DNA of 64,000 bases from an uncultured Alphaproteobacteria bacterium (GTDB taxonomy: Bacteria > Pseudomonadota > Alphaproteobacteria > Rhodobacterales > Rhodobacteraceae), in NCBI GenBank assembly GCA_929200255.1, contig CAKMYZ010000009.1, positions 1 to 64,000 on the forward strand, in the 5' to 3' direction. The notes beneath the pieces were generated by a model. That model searched no databases. It had not been told where the DNA came from and saw only the letters and a program-made list of their open reading frames with translations. Below, piece after piece: positions 54,136 to 62,571 of this stretch; the first letter of the stretch is position 1; each line of letters opens with the position of its first letter. Both the position numbers and the translations under genes were made by a program.

Positions 54136-55062
54136 CTAGAAGCGGATTTCAAACGCGGCCCCCGGCCGATCCAGCAGCCGCATCTCTGCGCCCTGCACCT
54201 GCAGAATGCGCTGCACAATCGGCAGGCCCATACCCGTGCCACCATCCGCGCGGCGAGTGGTAAAAAATGGATCAAAGATACGATCACGATTGCCGGGGCT
54301 GATGCCAGAACCATCATCACTGACCAGCAAGCGACCCTGTTGCAGCTCAAATCGGACCTTGGTCGCGCCATGGCCCAGTGCGTTGCCAATCATATGTGTC
54401 GCAACAAGGCCCAAGACCTCAGCCGAGAGCGGGACAGTCCCATCCGCAACGACCTCTGCGACAGGGTGATCACGCAGGACCTTGGACAAGCGGCACACCC
54501 CGTCCGGCATCGGCTCTTGCGCCTGCGCCAACGCTCGTTGCCCATCCAACAGTGCCTCCATCCGTGCGGTCGCGTCGCTGATGCCCGACAGCAGTTTCAG
54601 TCGATCCTGCGGCGCAAGATCAGGATCAGCCAGCAGTTCTGCCGCGCCTTGGATGATAGTGAGAGGTGACTTCAACTCATGTGTTACGTGATCCGCGTAG
54701 GATCGCAAAACCGCTTCACGCCCACGCAGGCGCGCTGTCATCTCGATCACCGCCTGCCCCAGCTGGGAAAACTCGGGCGTGCCGAAATGTGCGGGCGGTG
54801 CATCCGCTCCTTCTTGCTGCACAAAACCGGTCAGTTCCCGCACGGGGCGCAGAACCAGCCGCCATAGCAGCCAGCCGAGAAGCAATGTGGCGATCAACGC
54901 CATCCAGCCGATCAGCCATGTCGTCTCGGCCCAGCCAAGCACGCCGCCCGCTACCCGAAAGTAGCCAACGCCAATGAGCGGCAACGCAAATACCGTCGCA
55001 AGTGTCCCACCAAGCACCAGCGCCAAGGGCGGCCGCCATTTTCGGATCACCCGCCGCGGCAT
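54136..55062 (-). CDS. Sensor histidine kinase
   Basis: A 308-residue membrane kinase with two N-terminal helices (LALVLGGTLATVFALPLIGVGY and TTWLIGWMALIATLLLGWLLW) separated by only a dozen residues, so it has almost no periplasmic sensor. A HAMP-like region follows, then the phosphoacceptor YADHVTHELKSPLTII (His about residue 128), and the ATP site with DDGSGISPGNR and GGTGMGLPIV. The sensor input may come from the membrane or from the DUF4173-type protein of the same operon. It overlaps the response regulator by 16 bases. Confidence 0.9.
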   Translation of the reverse strand: MPRRVIRKWRPPLALVLGGTLATVFALPLIGVGYFRVAGGVLGWAETTWLIGWMALIATLLLGWLLWRLVLRPVRELTGFVQQEGADAPPAHFGTPEFSQLGQAVIEMTARLRGREAVLRSYADHVTHELKSPLTIIQGAAELLADPDLAPQDRLKLLSGISDATARMEALLDGQRALAQAQEPMPDGVCRLSKVLRDHPVAEVVADGTVPLSAEVLGLVATHMIGNALGHGATKVRFELQQGRLLVSDDGSGISPGNRDRIFDPFFTTRRADGGTGMGLPIVQRILQVQGAEMRLLDRPGAAFEIRF

Positions 55063-55727
55063 GCGCCCATCCGAATACCGACCCCGTGGACCGTCTCAAT
55101 GGCGTCGGAACAACCAGCCGCCGCGAGCTTGCCCCGCAAGTTGCGCAGATGGCTATCCATCGTACGATCACTGACGTGGATGTTTGTGCCATAGATTGCG
55201 TCGACCAGTTGCGGGCGAGATATCACGTGGTCAGGCCTTGCAATCAGCCGCTCAAGCAGATCCATCTCGCGGGCGGTCAGGGTCACTTGGGCGTCGTTGA
55301 CATGGCAAAGATGACGCGCGGGATCGACGCTGAGCACACCGCGCCGCATCACATTCTGCCCATCTGCCACACCCTGCGTCCGCTTTAGGATCGCGCGGAT
55401 CCGCGCCACCAGTTCGCGTGGCGAAAATGGTTTCGAGACATAGTCATCCGCCCCCAGTTCCAACCCCACGATGCGGTCAACCTCGTCGCTATGGGCCGTC
55501 AAAAACAGAACCGGCACATCAGAGGTTTTGCGCAGGCTACGGCAAACGGCAAGACCGTCCATCTCTGGCATCCCGATATCGAGCACGATCAGGTCGGGTT
55601 GCAGGCTTTGTGCCGCCTCAAGCGCCGCCCGCCCGTCACCTGCTTCGGCCACGGCAAAGCCTGCCTGCCTCAGGGCAATCCGAACAACATCACGAATCTG
55701 GGCATCATCATCTGCAATCAGGATCAT
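55047..55727 (-). CDS. OmpR-family response regulator
   Basis: A 226-residue response regulator: acidic pocket DDD at 6-8, phosphoacceptor in LIVLDIGMPEMDG (Asp about 51), the conserved Thr/Lys in FLTAHSDEVDR and YVSKPFSPREL, then a winged-helix domain (TAREMDLLERLI, HVSDRTMDSHLRNLRGKL). Partner of the kinase just downstream. It overlaps the membrane protein gene by four bases. Confidence 0.94.
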   Translation of the reverse strand: MILIADDDAQIRDVVRIALRQAGFAVAEAGDGRAALEAAQSLQPDLIVLDIGMPEMDGLAVCRSLRKTSDVPVLFLTAHSDEVDRIVGLELGADDYVSKPFSPRELVARIRAILKRTQGVADGQNVMRRGVLSVDPARHLCHVNDAQVTLTAREMDLLERLIARPDHVISRPQLVDAIYGTNIHVSDRTMDSHLRNLRGKLAAAGCSDAIETVHGVGIRMGACRGG

Positions 55728-57160
55728 TGCGCCGCCTCCAATGTGGCCAAGCTACGATGCAGGCGCGCATTGCGGTAGCCCCATTCGCGCCAATCCTTGC
55801 GCGTGCTCAGATGGGGACCCCAACTGCCGCAAAGATCATAGCCGGTGCGCAACTCATCCGCCCTGATGGCAGGCACTGCGCCTTCACTCAGTTGGCATAG
55901 ATAGAAATCTCCTGGGCGGTGATCTGCCAGATTGTTGCGCGCAATGAAACCGTCGATATTGAACAGATTGCAGCAGTAGATGGCAACGAACCCCATACCA
56001 AAGGCGCGTTGCAGAACCCAGCCAACGCTGTGCCGTCCCACCATCTGCATGATGATCAACACAAGCCCCAAGGCCACAAGACCCATCCAGACGAAGGCTG
56101 CGAAGCGCAGCCGCGTCAGGCCGTAGACATCCACATAAAGATCAAGGCGCAGGATGGATGAAACCACCAGCAGGACGGTTTGTGCAATCCAAAGGTAAAG
56201 CAACCGCCGCACCCAGATGGCCGCACCCAGATAAGGTTGGGCAAGCAATGCAAAGAGGCCAGCAAGTACCGCAGTGACCAGCAAAGGATAGGCCCCACGA
56301 TGGGCGTATTCTGCGTATGTCATCCCCTCAGGCAATGCAGCACCGCCCCAGAGGTAACCAATGTCCATCACGGTTTGCATCAGAAAGATCAGATTGAACA
56401 CAACCAAGGCCCGACTGACCGACCGTCCATTCAGCAAGGCCAATTGCACAGAGCAGGTCGGGCGTGATGCAGGTCGCATCAGATTGCCAATCATCGTGGC
56501 CAACCGCAGCAGTGGCCAGATCGCAAGTGCGATCATGGCCCATAGCAACACCCGTGCGAACTCTGGCAACAGATCCATATCAAACTGCCCCAGTGCCACC
56601 AGCCACTGATCCACAAACGGATTGGCTGCGGCAAAAAGCGTCAGAAAAAGCGCACCTATCCCTGCCGGCAATGCCCAATCAAGCAAAACTGATTTCACCG
56701 ACCCCGTCGATGGCGTGGAAACCCGCATCGCAAAGATGTCTCTGCAGGTCTGCACGATACCCGCGCCCGGCAAGCGTAAAACTGCTCTGGTCAAACCCTG
56801 TGGCGCGAATACCGGGGCGGCCAGGATCACGCCGCAAGTCATCAAACCCGCCAGCGCAACCAGAAATGTGCCAAGCTGCACAACCTCAAACAGTGGCGCG
56901 ACACAGATGATCAGGACAGCCAGTGCGGTCAAACTCCGCCGCCTGTCCAATGCGCGATAAAGCGTCAGAAACGTCGCCATGCCTGCAACAAGAAACCAAA
57001 TTGCCAGCCCCGCCCCTGGCCGAAAGTCCCAGATCAACAGATCCGCACACAACACGACAAGCAGCAGGACCGGCCCCGCACGCAGCCCTTTGGGCGGGTC
57101 TTCATCATCCAGCCACCACGCATCATTCGCCAATCGCTCTGGCACACCTCGCACAACCAT
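55724..57160 (-). CDS. DUF4173-type polytopic membrane protein
   Basis: A 478-residue membrane protein with about ten helices. The block ALPEGMTYAEYAHRGAYPLL is the recognisable core of the DUF4153/DUF4173 type. The C-terminal 80 residues are soluble and contain several Trp and Cys residues. A ribosome site (AAAGGAA) precedes ATG 57160. It is first in an operon with a two-component system, which suggests that it modulates or is read by the kinase. Function of the family is unknown. Confidence 0.75.
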   Translation of the reverse strand: MVVRGVPERLANDAWWLDDEDPPKGLRAGPVLLLVVLCADLLIWDFRPGAGLAIWFLVAGMATFLTLYRALDRRRSLTALAVLIICVAPLFEVVQLGTFLVALAGLMTCGVILAAPVFAPQGLTRAVLRLPGAGIVQTCRDIFAMRVSTPSTGSVKSVLLDWALPAGIGALFLTLFAAANPFVDQWLVALGQFDMDLLPEFARVLLWAMIALAIWPLLRLATMIGNLMRPASRPTCSVQLALLNGRSVSRALVVFNLIFLMQTVMDIGYLWGGAALPEGMTYAEYAHRGAYPLLVTAVLAGLFALLAQPYLGAAIWVRRLLYLWIAQTVLLVVSSILRLDLYVDVYGLTRLRFAAFVWMGLVALGLVLIIMQMVGRHSVGWVLQRAFGMGFVAIYCCNLFNIDGFIARNNLADHRPGDFYLCQLSEGAVPAIRADELRTGYDLCGSWGPHLSTRKDWREWGYRNARLHRSLATLEAAQ

Positions 57161-57254
57161 ATCCTGTTCCTTTCTGTTCTTGTCAGAAACGAACTAGGTG
57201 CCGGCTGTGCAGGCGAGATTGCACAGATGTGCAGTTTTTGTGCAGATGGGAGGG

Positions 57255-57938
57255 TTAGCCTTTGGCGGCAGCGCGAATGGCCCGGATATTCGCGCCGTAA
57301 GGTGCCGGGTCCGCAACCGATCCACCTTTGAAGACGGCTGATCCCGCGACCAGAACATCGGCCCCTGCGGCTGTCACCAAGGGGGCGGTTGTCGGATCGA
57401 CGCCGCCATCGATTTCGATGTGGATCGGTCTGTCCCCGATCATCGCGCGCAGTTCGCGGACTTTCTCGACCTGAGAATGGATGAACTTTTGCCCGCCAAA
57501 ACCGGGGTTCACAGTCATAACGCAGATCAGATCAACCATATCGAGCAAAGGGCCAACGGCCGCGGCGGGTGTCCCTGGGTTAAGTGCTACACCGGCCTTG
57601 GCCCCTGCCCCGCGGATCGCCTGTAAGGTACGGTGGATATGCGGGCCAGCCTCAACATGGGCGGTGATGATATCGGCACCTGCCTTTGCAAAACCTTCGA
57701 TGTAAGGATCAACCGGTGCAATCATCAGATGCACATCCATGATACCTTTGATATGCGGACGGATGGCCGCGCAGGTCGCAGGGCCAAAGGTGATATTTGG
57801 CACAAAATGCCCGTCCATGACATCCACATGCACCCAATCAGCCCCTTGCGCTTCGATTGCTGCGCATTCTGCGCCAAAATTGGCAAAGTCGGCGGACAGG
57901 ATTGATGGGGCGATCTTGATGGAACGGTCAAAGGGCAT
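57255..57938 (-). CDS. rpe: Ribulose-phosphate 3-epimerase
   Basis: A 227-residue TIM-barrel enzyme of the pentose phosphate and Calvin pathways. All hallmark blocks are present: [75 protein letters not shown] and [16 protein letters not shown] 57938 follows GAGG; an upstream in-frame start lies in non-coding sequence. Confidence 0.96.
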   Translation of the reverse strand: MPFDRSIKIAPSILSADFANFGAECAAIEAQGADWVHVDVMDGHFVPNITFGPATCAAIRPHIKGIMDVHLMIAPVDPYIEGFAKAGADIITAHVEAGPHIHRTLQAIRGAGAKAGVALNPGTPAAAVGPLLDMVDLICVMTVNPGFGGQKFIHSQVEKVRELRAMIGDRPIHIEIDGGVDPTTAPLVTAAGADVLVAGSAVFKGGSVADPAPYGANIRAIRAAAKG

Positions 57939-57954
57939 CGGCAACCTCGTGGAA

Positions 57955-58148
57955 CTACGTTGCGCTGGCAATAACCTGCATGGGTTGTTTTGTCACCCGG
58001 TACAGCCGCGTAAATTCGCCATGCACGCGGCTCATGCTGCGCCGCAGCAACAGCTGTGCCAATTTGATGTCATGGGGACTCTGCAATACCGGCAGCGCCT
58101 GCAAAGGCAGGTTGTTCAGCCACAATAGCAAAAAAGACGCTGGGTCAT
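57955..58148 (-). pseudogene. Possible small gene disrupted by one base in a T run
   Basis: On the minus strand ATG at 58146-58148 opens MTQRLF and then stops after ten residues. In the next frame, from the six-T run onward (58130-58135), the sequence reads plausibly to TAG at 57955: LLLWLNNLPLQALPVL, then HDIKLAQLLLRRSMSRVHGE and [12 protein letters not shown]. One extra T would give a continuous 64-residue protein. I do not recognise it. It lies 16 bases upstream of rpe in the same direction. It may be a true frameshift, a sequence error or chance. Confidence 0.3.
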
Positions 58149-58180
58149 TTCAATAAGGCGCCTGCCATGGCAAGAAATAA

Positions 58181-58198
58181 TTTGATCAAACGGTCAAA
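58181..58198. promoter_or_regulatory. TTTGATCAAA palindrome and repeat upstream of deoC
   Basis: A perfect 10-bp palindrome, TTTGATCAAA (58181-58190), runs into a direct repeat GATCAAAC-GGTCAAAC. It lies about 65 bases before the deoC start, a good place for an operator. No regulator gene is adjacent, and the protein that binds is unknown. Confidence 0.35.
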
Positions 58199-58253
58199 CC
58201 TTGCCAAGGAGAGGCCAAAGTGCCACCCTGTGCAGGCACCCTAGGAGGCCCAC

Positions 58254-59249
58254 TTGCAAACCACGCAGACCCCACCACTCACACATGCACAACTGCCCTC
58301 ATTGCATGAGCCGCGCAATGAGGGCACCCCACTTGACCTTGATTGGGTGATGGCCGTGCAGGCCAACACATCTGCGATTGAACGGCGCGCAAAGACGCTG
58401 CCGGGGCGGCGCAGTGTAAAGAAGGATTTTCAGGCCGCGTGGCTGTGCAAAGCGATCAGCCTGATGGACCTGACCACCCTGTCTGGTGACGACAGCGAAG
58501 GGCGCGTGCGGCGCCTGTGTGCCAAAGCGCGACAACCCGTGGCGCAACCCTTGCTGGACGCACTTGGCATGGATGGGCTGACCACTGGGGCAGTCTGCGT
58601 TTATCACGATATGGTTGAAACGGCGGTCAAAGCGCTGGAGGGCACCAGTATCCCCGTCGCTGCCGTCTCGACCGGCTTTCCGGCTGGTCTGTCGCCGTTC
58701 CACCTGCGCATTGCCGAAATCAAAGATAGCGTCGCCGCCGGCGCCCAGGAGATCGACATTGTGATCAGCCGTCGCCATGTGCTGACCGGCAACTGGCAGG
58801 CCCTATATGATGAGATGCGCCAAATGCGCGAAGCATGCGGCGATGCCCACGTCAAAGCGATCCTTGCCACCGGGGAGCTTGGTACATTGCGCAACGTCGC
58901 CCGCGCGTCACTGGTCTGCATGATGGCCGGGGCCGATTTTATCAAGACATCGACGGGCAAAGAACCGGTGAATGCGACGCTGCCCGTGACCCTGACCATG
59001 ATCCGCGCCATCCGCGATTTTGAAGGCCGGACCGGCGTAAAGGTCGGATACAAACCCGCAGGCGGCATCAGTAAGGCCAAAGACGCGCTAGTTTATCTGG
59101 CGATGATCAAAGATGAACTTGGCAATCGCTGGCTGCAACCGGACCTGTTTCGATTTGGTGCGTCCAGCCTGCTTGGCGACATTGAACGGCAACTCGAACA
59201 TCACGCCACCGGCGCCTATTCGGCATCGTGGCGGCATGCGATTGGATAG
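58254..59249 (+). CDS. deoC: Deoxyribose-phosphate aldolase
   Basis: A 331-residue class I aldolase, cleaving 2-deoxyribose-5-phosphate to glyceraldehyde-3-phosphate and acetaldehyde. The Schiff-base lysine is in GADFIKTSTGKEP and the second lysine in VGYKPAGGIS. TTG at 58254 is the best start since AGGAGG (58243-58248) ends five bases upstream. The next gene, an aldehyde dehydrogenase starting three bases later, could oxidise the acetaldehyde. Confidence 0.94.
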   Translation: MQTTQTPPLTHAQLPSLHEPRNEGTPLDLDWVMAVQANTSAIERRAKTLPGRRSVKKDFQAAWLCKAISLMDLTTLSGDDSEGRVRRLCAKARQPVAQPLLDALGMDGLTTGAVCVYHDMVETAVKALEGTSIPVAAVSTGFPAGLSPFHLRIAEIKDSVAAGAQEIDIVISRRHVLTGNWQALYDEMRQMREACGDAHVKAILATGELGTLRNVARASLVCMMAGADFIKTSTGKEPVNATLPVTLTMIRAIRDFEGRTGVKVGYKPAGGISKAKDALVYLAMIKDELGNRWLQPDLFRFGASSLLGDIERQLEHHATGAYSASWRHAIG

Positions 59250-59252
59250 ACC

Positions 59253-61571
59253 ATGACCATCAAAGAAATCTTCAACACTATGGATTACGGCCCAGCCCCA
59301 GAAAGCAGCGCCGAGGCGCTGCAATGGCTGGCGGGCCGCGGCGGCGTTGCGGGGCATTATATCGGCGGCAAATGGGGCCCGATCCGGGACGATTTTGCGT
59401 CCAACAACCCCGCGACGGGCGAAAAACTGGCAGGCGTCACCAAAGGCACCGCCGCGGAAATTGACATCGCTGTCACAGCGGCGCGCAAGGCACAACCCGC
59501 CTGGGCCAAGTCCGGTCATAAACGCGCCCGCATCCTTTATGCCATCGCACGTCTGATGCAAAAGCACGCGCGCTTGCTCGCCGTCATGGAAACCCTCGAC
59601 AATGGCAAGCCGATCCGCGAAAGCCGCGATATCGACGTGCCGCTGGCCATCAGACACTTCTACCACCACGCGGGATTTGCCCAACTGATGAAATCCGAAC
59701 TGCCCGACCGCGAGGCATTGGGCGTTTGTGGGCAGATCATCCCATGGAACTTCCCTCTGCTCATGCTGGCATGGAAAATCGCGCCGGCACTGGCGATGGG
59801 CAACACGGTGGTGCTGAAACCCGCCGAATACACGTCCCTTTCGGCCATGGTCTTTGCCGAAATCTGCACCGAAGCTGGCGTACCACCCGGTGTCGTGAAC
59901 ATCGTGACTGGCGACGGCGAAACCGGTGCAGCGCTGGTCAATGCAGCCGTCGATAAAATCGCCTTCACCGGATCCACCGAAGTGGGCCGCAAAATTCGTG
60001 AGGCGACAGCCGGGTCAGGCAAGGCGCTCTCGCTCGAACTGGGGGGCAAATCCCCCTACATCGTGTTTGAAGATGCCGATATTGATTCAGCCGTCGAAGG
60101 TCTGGTCGATGCAATCTGGTTCAATCAGGGACAGGTCTGCTGTGCCGGGTCGCGCCTGCTGGTACAGGAAGGGATCGCAGATCGTTTCTATGCCAAACTC
60201 AAAACCCGCATGGACGGGCTGCGCATCGGTGATCCACTGGACAAATGTATCGACGTGGGGGCCATCGTGGACCCTGTCCAACTGGACCAGATCACATCAA
60301 TGGTCAGCGCCAACACCGAAGGCGAAACCTACCAAACAAAAGTGCCAGAGGGATGTTTCTACCCGCCCACGCTGATCACCGGGCTGTCACCCGCCTCAAC
60401 CCTGATGCAGGAAGAAATCTTTGGCCCTGTGCTGGCGGCCACAACATTCCGCACCCCTGCTGAGGCGGTCGCGATTGCCAACAACACCCGTTATGGGCTC
60501 GCGGCCTCTGTTTGGTCGGAAAACATCAACCTCGCACTTGATATCGCACCAAAGCTGGTCGCCGGGATCGTCTGGGTGAACGGGACCAATATGATGGATG
60601 CCGCCGCCGGGTTTGGTGGTGTGCGCGAAAGCGGGTTTGGCCGTGAAGGTGGCTGGGAAGGGCTCGCTGGTTACACCAAGTCCAAAACAACGGCAAAACC
60701 GCTTGGCAAAATAGACGCTTTCACAACCGAAGATGGCCACCCCGCCGACCCGCTGGACCGGACAGCAAAGCTCTATATCGGTGGCAAACAGGCGCGGCCC
60801 GATGGCGGCTATTCTACACCGGTCTACAGCCCGCGCGGCAAACTTCTCGGTCATGCCTCTGTCGCCAATCGCAAGGATATCCGCAACGCGGTCGAAGCCT
60901 GCAATAGTGCAAAAGGATGGCCCAAAACCACCGGGCACCTTCGTGCCCAGATCCTTTATTACATCGCGGAAAACCTTTCGGCCCGCGCCGAAGAATTTGC
61001 AACGCGCATCAACAGGATGACCGGTGCGAAATCAGGCGCGGATGAGGTCGAAACCTGCATTCGCACGCTCTTTACCTATGCGGCATGGGCGGACAAATAT
61101 GACGGGCAGGCGCATGGCGTTCCCATTCGTGGCGTCGCTTTGGCGATGAAAGAGCCCGTCGGTAACATCGGTATTCTTTGCGATGATGCGGCACCGCTGG
61201 CCGGTCTGGTTGGCGCGATGGCTCCGGCCATTGCCATGGGCAATCGCGTGATCCTTGCGGCAAGCGAACCTTTCCCGCTGGCCGCAACCGATTTTTACCA
61301 AGTGCTGGAAACATCCGATGTCCCTGCTGGTGTCGTGAACATCATCACCGGGAAGCATAGCGAACTTGCTCCGACCCTCGCCAAGCACCTGGATATTGAT
61401 GTTGTCTGGTCCTTCTCCAGCACCGATCTGAGCGCTGAGATTGAAAAAGCCAGCGCCGGGAACCTCAAGCGGACCTGGGTGAACAACGGCCAAGCGCTCG
61501 CACCGACAACGCATGAATACCTTGTGGCCAGCACAGAGATCAAAAATATCTGGATCCCATACGGCGAATAA
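59253..61571 (+). CDS. ALDH16-type double-domain aldehyde dehydrogenase
   Basis: A 772-residue protein with a complete N-terminal aldehyde dehydrogenase domain (residues about 1-500) and a second, partial one to the C-terminus. The first has GQIIPWNFPLLML, the cofactor loop FTGSTEVGRKI, the base in LELGGKSPY and the catalytic Cys in NQGQVCCAGSR. The second domain has no catalytic Cys block and ends in WVNNGQALAPTTHEYL, as known for ALDH16; a bacterial ALDH16 from Loktanella has been studied structurally. Context suggests a role in oxidising acetaldehyde from DeoC, but the real substrate is not established. Confidence 0.9.
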   Translation: MTIKEIFNTMDYGPAPESSAEALQWLAGRGGVAGHYIGGKWGPIRDDFASNNPATGEKLAGVTKGTAAEIDIAVTAARKAQPAWAKSGHKRARILYAIARLMQKHARLLAVMETLDNGKPIRESRDIDVPLAIRHFYHHAGFAQLMKSELPDREALGVCGQIIPWNFPLLMLAWKIAPALAMGNTVVLKPAEYTSLSAMVFAEICTEAGVPPGVVNIVTGDGETGAALVNAAVDKIAFTGSTEVGRKIREATAGSGKALSLELGGKSPYIVFEDADIDSAVEGLVDAIWFNQGQVCCAGSRLLVQEGIADRFYAKLKTRMDGLRIGDPLDKCIDVGAIVDPVQLDQITSMVSANTEGETYQTKVPEGCFYPPTLITGLSPASTLMQEEIFGPVLAATTFRTPAEAVAIANNTRYGLAASVWSENINLALDIAPKLVAGIVWVNGTNMMDAAAGFGGVRESGFGREGGWEGLAGYTKSKTTAKPLGKIDAFTTEDGHPADPLDRTAKLYIGGKQARPDGGYSTPVYSPRGKLLGHASVANRKDIRNAVEACNSAKGWPKTTGHLRAQILYYIAENLSARAEEFATRINRMTGAKSGADEVETCIRTLFTYAAWADKYDGQAHGVPIRGVALAMKEPVGNIGILCDDAAPLAGLVGAMAPAIAMGNRVILAASEPFPLAATDFYQVLETSDVPAGVVNIITGKHSELAPTLAKHLDIDVVWSFSSTDLSAEIEKASAGNLKRTWVNNGQALAPTTHEYLVASTEIKNIWIPYGE

Positions 61572-61595
61572 CGCGTCAGCGCGCCCTTAAGAGGT

Positions 61596-62285
61596 TCACT
61601 CTACCGGCCGGTTCTTGTTTTTGTCGCGCCATGTGCCAAGCCAGCGCGAAACCCGCCCCTTGCGCGCGGCCACGCCTGCCTGAACCTCGTCCAACTGATC
61701 GCCAGCCGCATCCAGCAATGGATCAACCGACCGTTCACGGAACTGCCGCCACATCGCCCGAATGAACAGCAATGCCACCATGAAGAAAATGAAAAAGAAG
61801 ATGTTGAACCATGGGATGATCCGCACATCAGGGCCCTCGATGGTACGCACGCCGACCGCATTGGGATAGATGCTCGCCCAGCGGATCCGCCAACCGTAGT
61901 GGGTGATCACAGCCCATTCATCACCACGCGCAAGGTTAGCCGCCTCAGCCTGCAAATCAGAACTATCGAATTTGAAATAAGGTGGCCAGATCCAGCCGGT
62001 ATCCTCGTTGCGATAAACCATCACGCCTTCGCTATCGCGCGGAATGAAGCCAAGCAGAAAAGTTTTGCGTTTCTGGGTATTGATCAAACGCAGGTCCCGC
62101 GTCGGCTGCTCTGATGCGCCTGCGTCGGCCTGCGCATAGAAGATCCGGTTGTAGGGGCTAAAATCGGTACGGATAATCTCTGTTGATGTGACCTTCACAA
62201 CATCATGCTGCGGCAGGACATAGTGGAAGAAAAGTCCAACAATCAGCAGAAAAATAACGCGAACAATGGTCTTGAAACGTTTCAT
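61596..62285 (-). CDS. DUF1523-family membrane-anchored protein
   Basis: A 229-residue protein with an N-terminal helix (TIVRVIFLLIVGLFFHYVLP), a periplasmic domain of about 125 residues (VVKVTSTEIIRTD, INTQKRKTFLLGF, YRNEDTGWIWPPYFKFD) and a second helix (PWFNIFFFIFFMVALLFIRAMW) before a basic cytoplasmic tail. The tail is amphipathic and charged. This matches the uncharacterised DUF1523 family. ATG at 62285 is fixed by the membrane helix. It ends a minus-strand operon of four genes. Confidence 0.75.
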   Translation of the reverse strand: MKRFKTIVRVIFLLIVGLFFHYVLPQHDVVKVTSTEIIRTDFSPYNRIFYAQADAGASEQPTRDLRLINTQKRKTFLLGFIPRDSEGVMVYRNEDTGWIWPPYFKFDSSDLQAEAANLARGDEWAVITHYGWRIRWASIYPNAVGVRTIEGPDVRIIPWFNIFFFIFFMVALLFIRAMWRQFRERSVDPLLDAAGDQLDEVQAGVAARKGRVSRWLGTWRDKNKNRPVE

Positions 62286-62295
62286 TTTGAATTCC

Positions 62296-62571
62296 TCAGT
62301 TCGCGTTGATGGTGTAGATGATTGTCGCAATCACAACCGTTGGCACGATATAGACCAGCCCGATCAGCTTCGGCCGTATAGAGCGATTGTAGGCCTGCAT
62401 GCCCTCTGCGACAAAGGCGTCGCGTGCGCCCTCAGCGGCACCCTCTGAATGGTCTGCATCAAACTGCTTTTCCAGCCGTTCCTTGCGCACCGATCGCGAA
62501 TAGACCGACACAGACAGGTAAATCACGCTCAGCCCGATAAAGCCGAAAACGACCAGTCTAATAAATCCCAT
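62296..62571 (-). CDS. Small two-helix membrane protein, unknown function
   Basis: A 91-residue protein with one helix at each end (GFIRLVVFGFIGLSVIYLSV and LIGLVYIVPTVVIATIIYTI) and a charged segment between (RKERLEKQFDADHSEG). Start ATG 62571 shares its base with the stop of the upstream gene (TGATG), so translation should be coupled. No family was recognised. The tight context supports it as a real gene. Confidence 0.7.
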   Translation of the reverse strand: MGFIRLVVFGFIGLSVIYLSVSVYSRSVRKERLEKQFDADHSEGAAEGARDAFVAEGMQAYNRSIRPKLIGLVYIVPTVVIATIIYTINAN

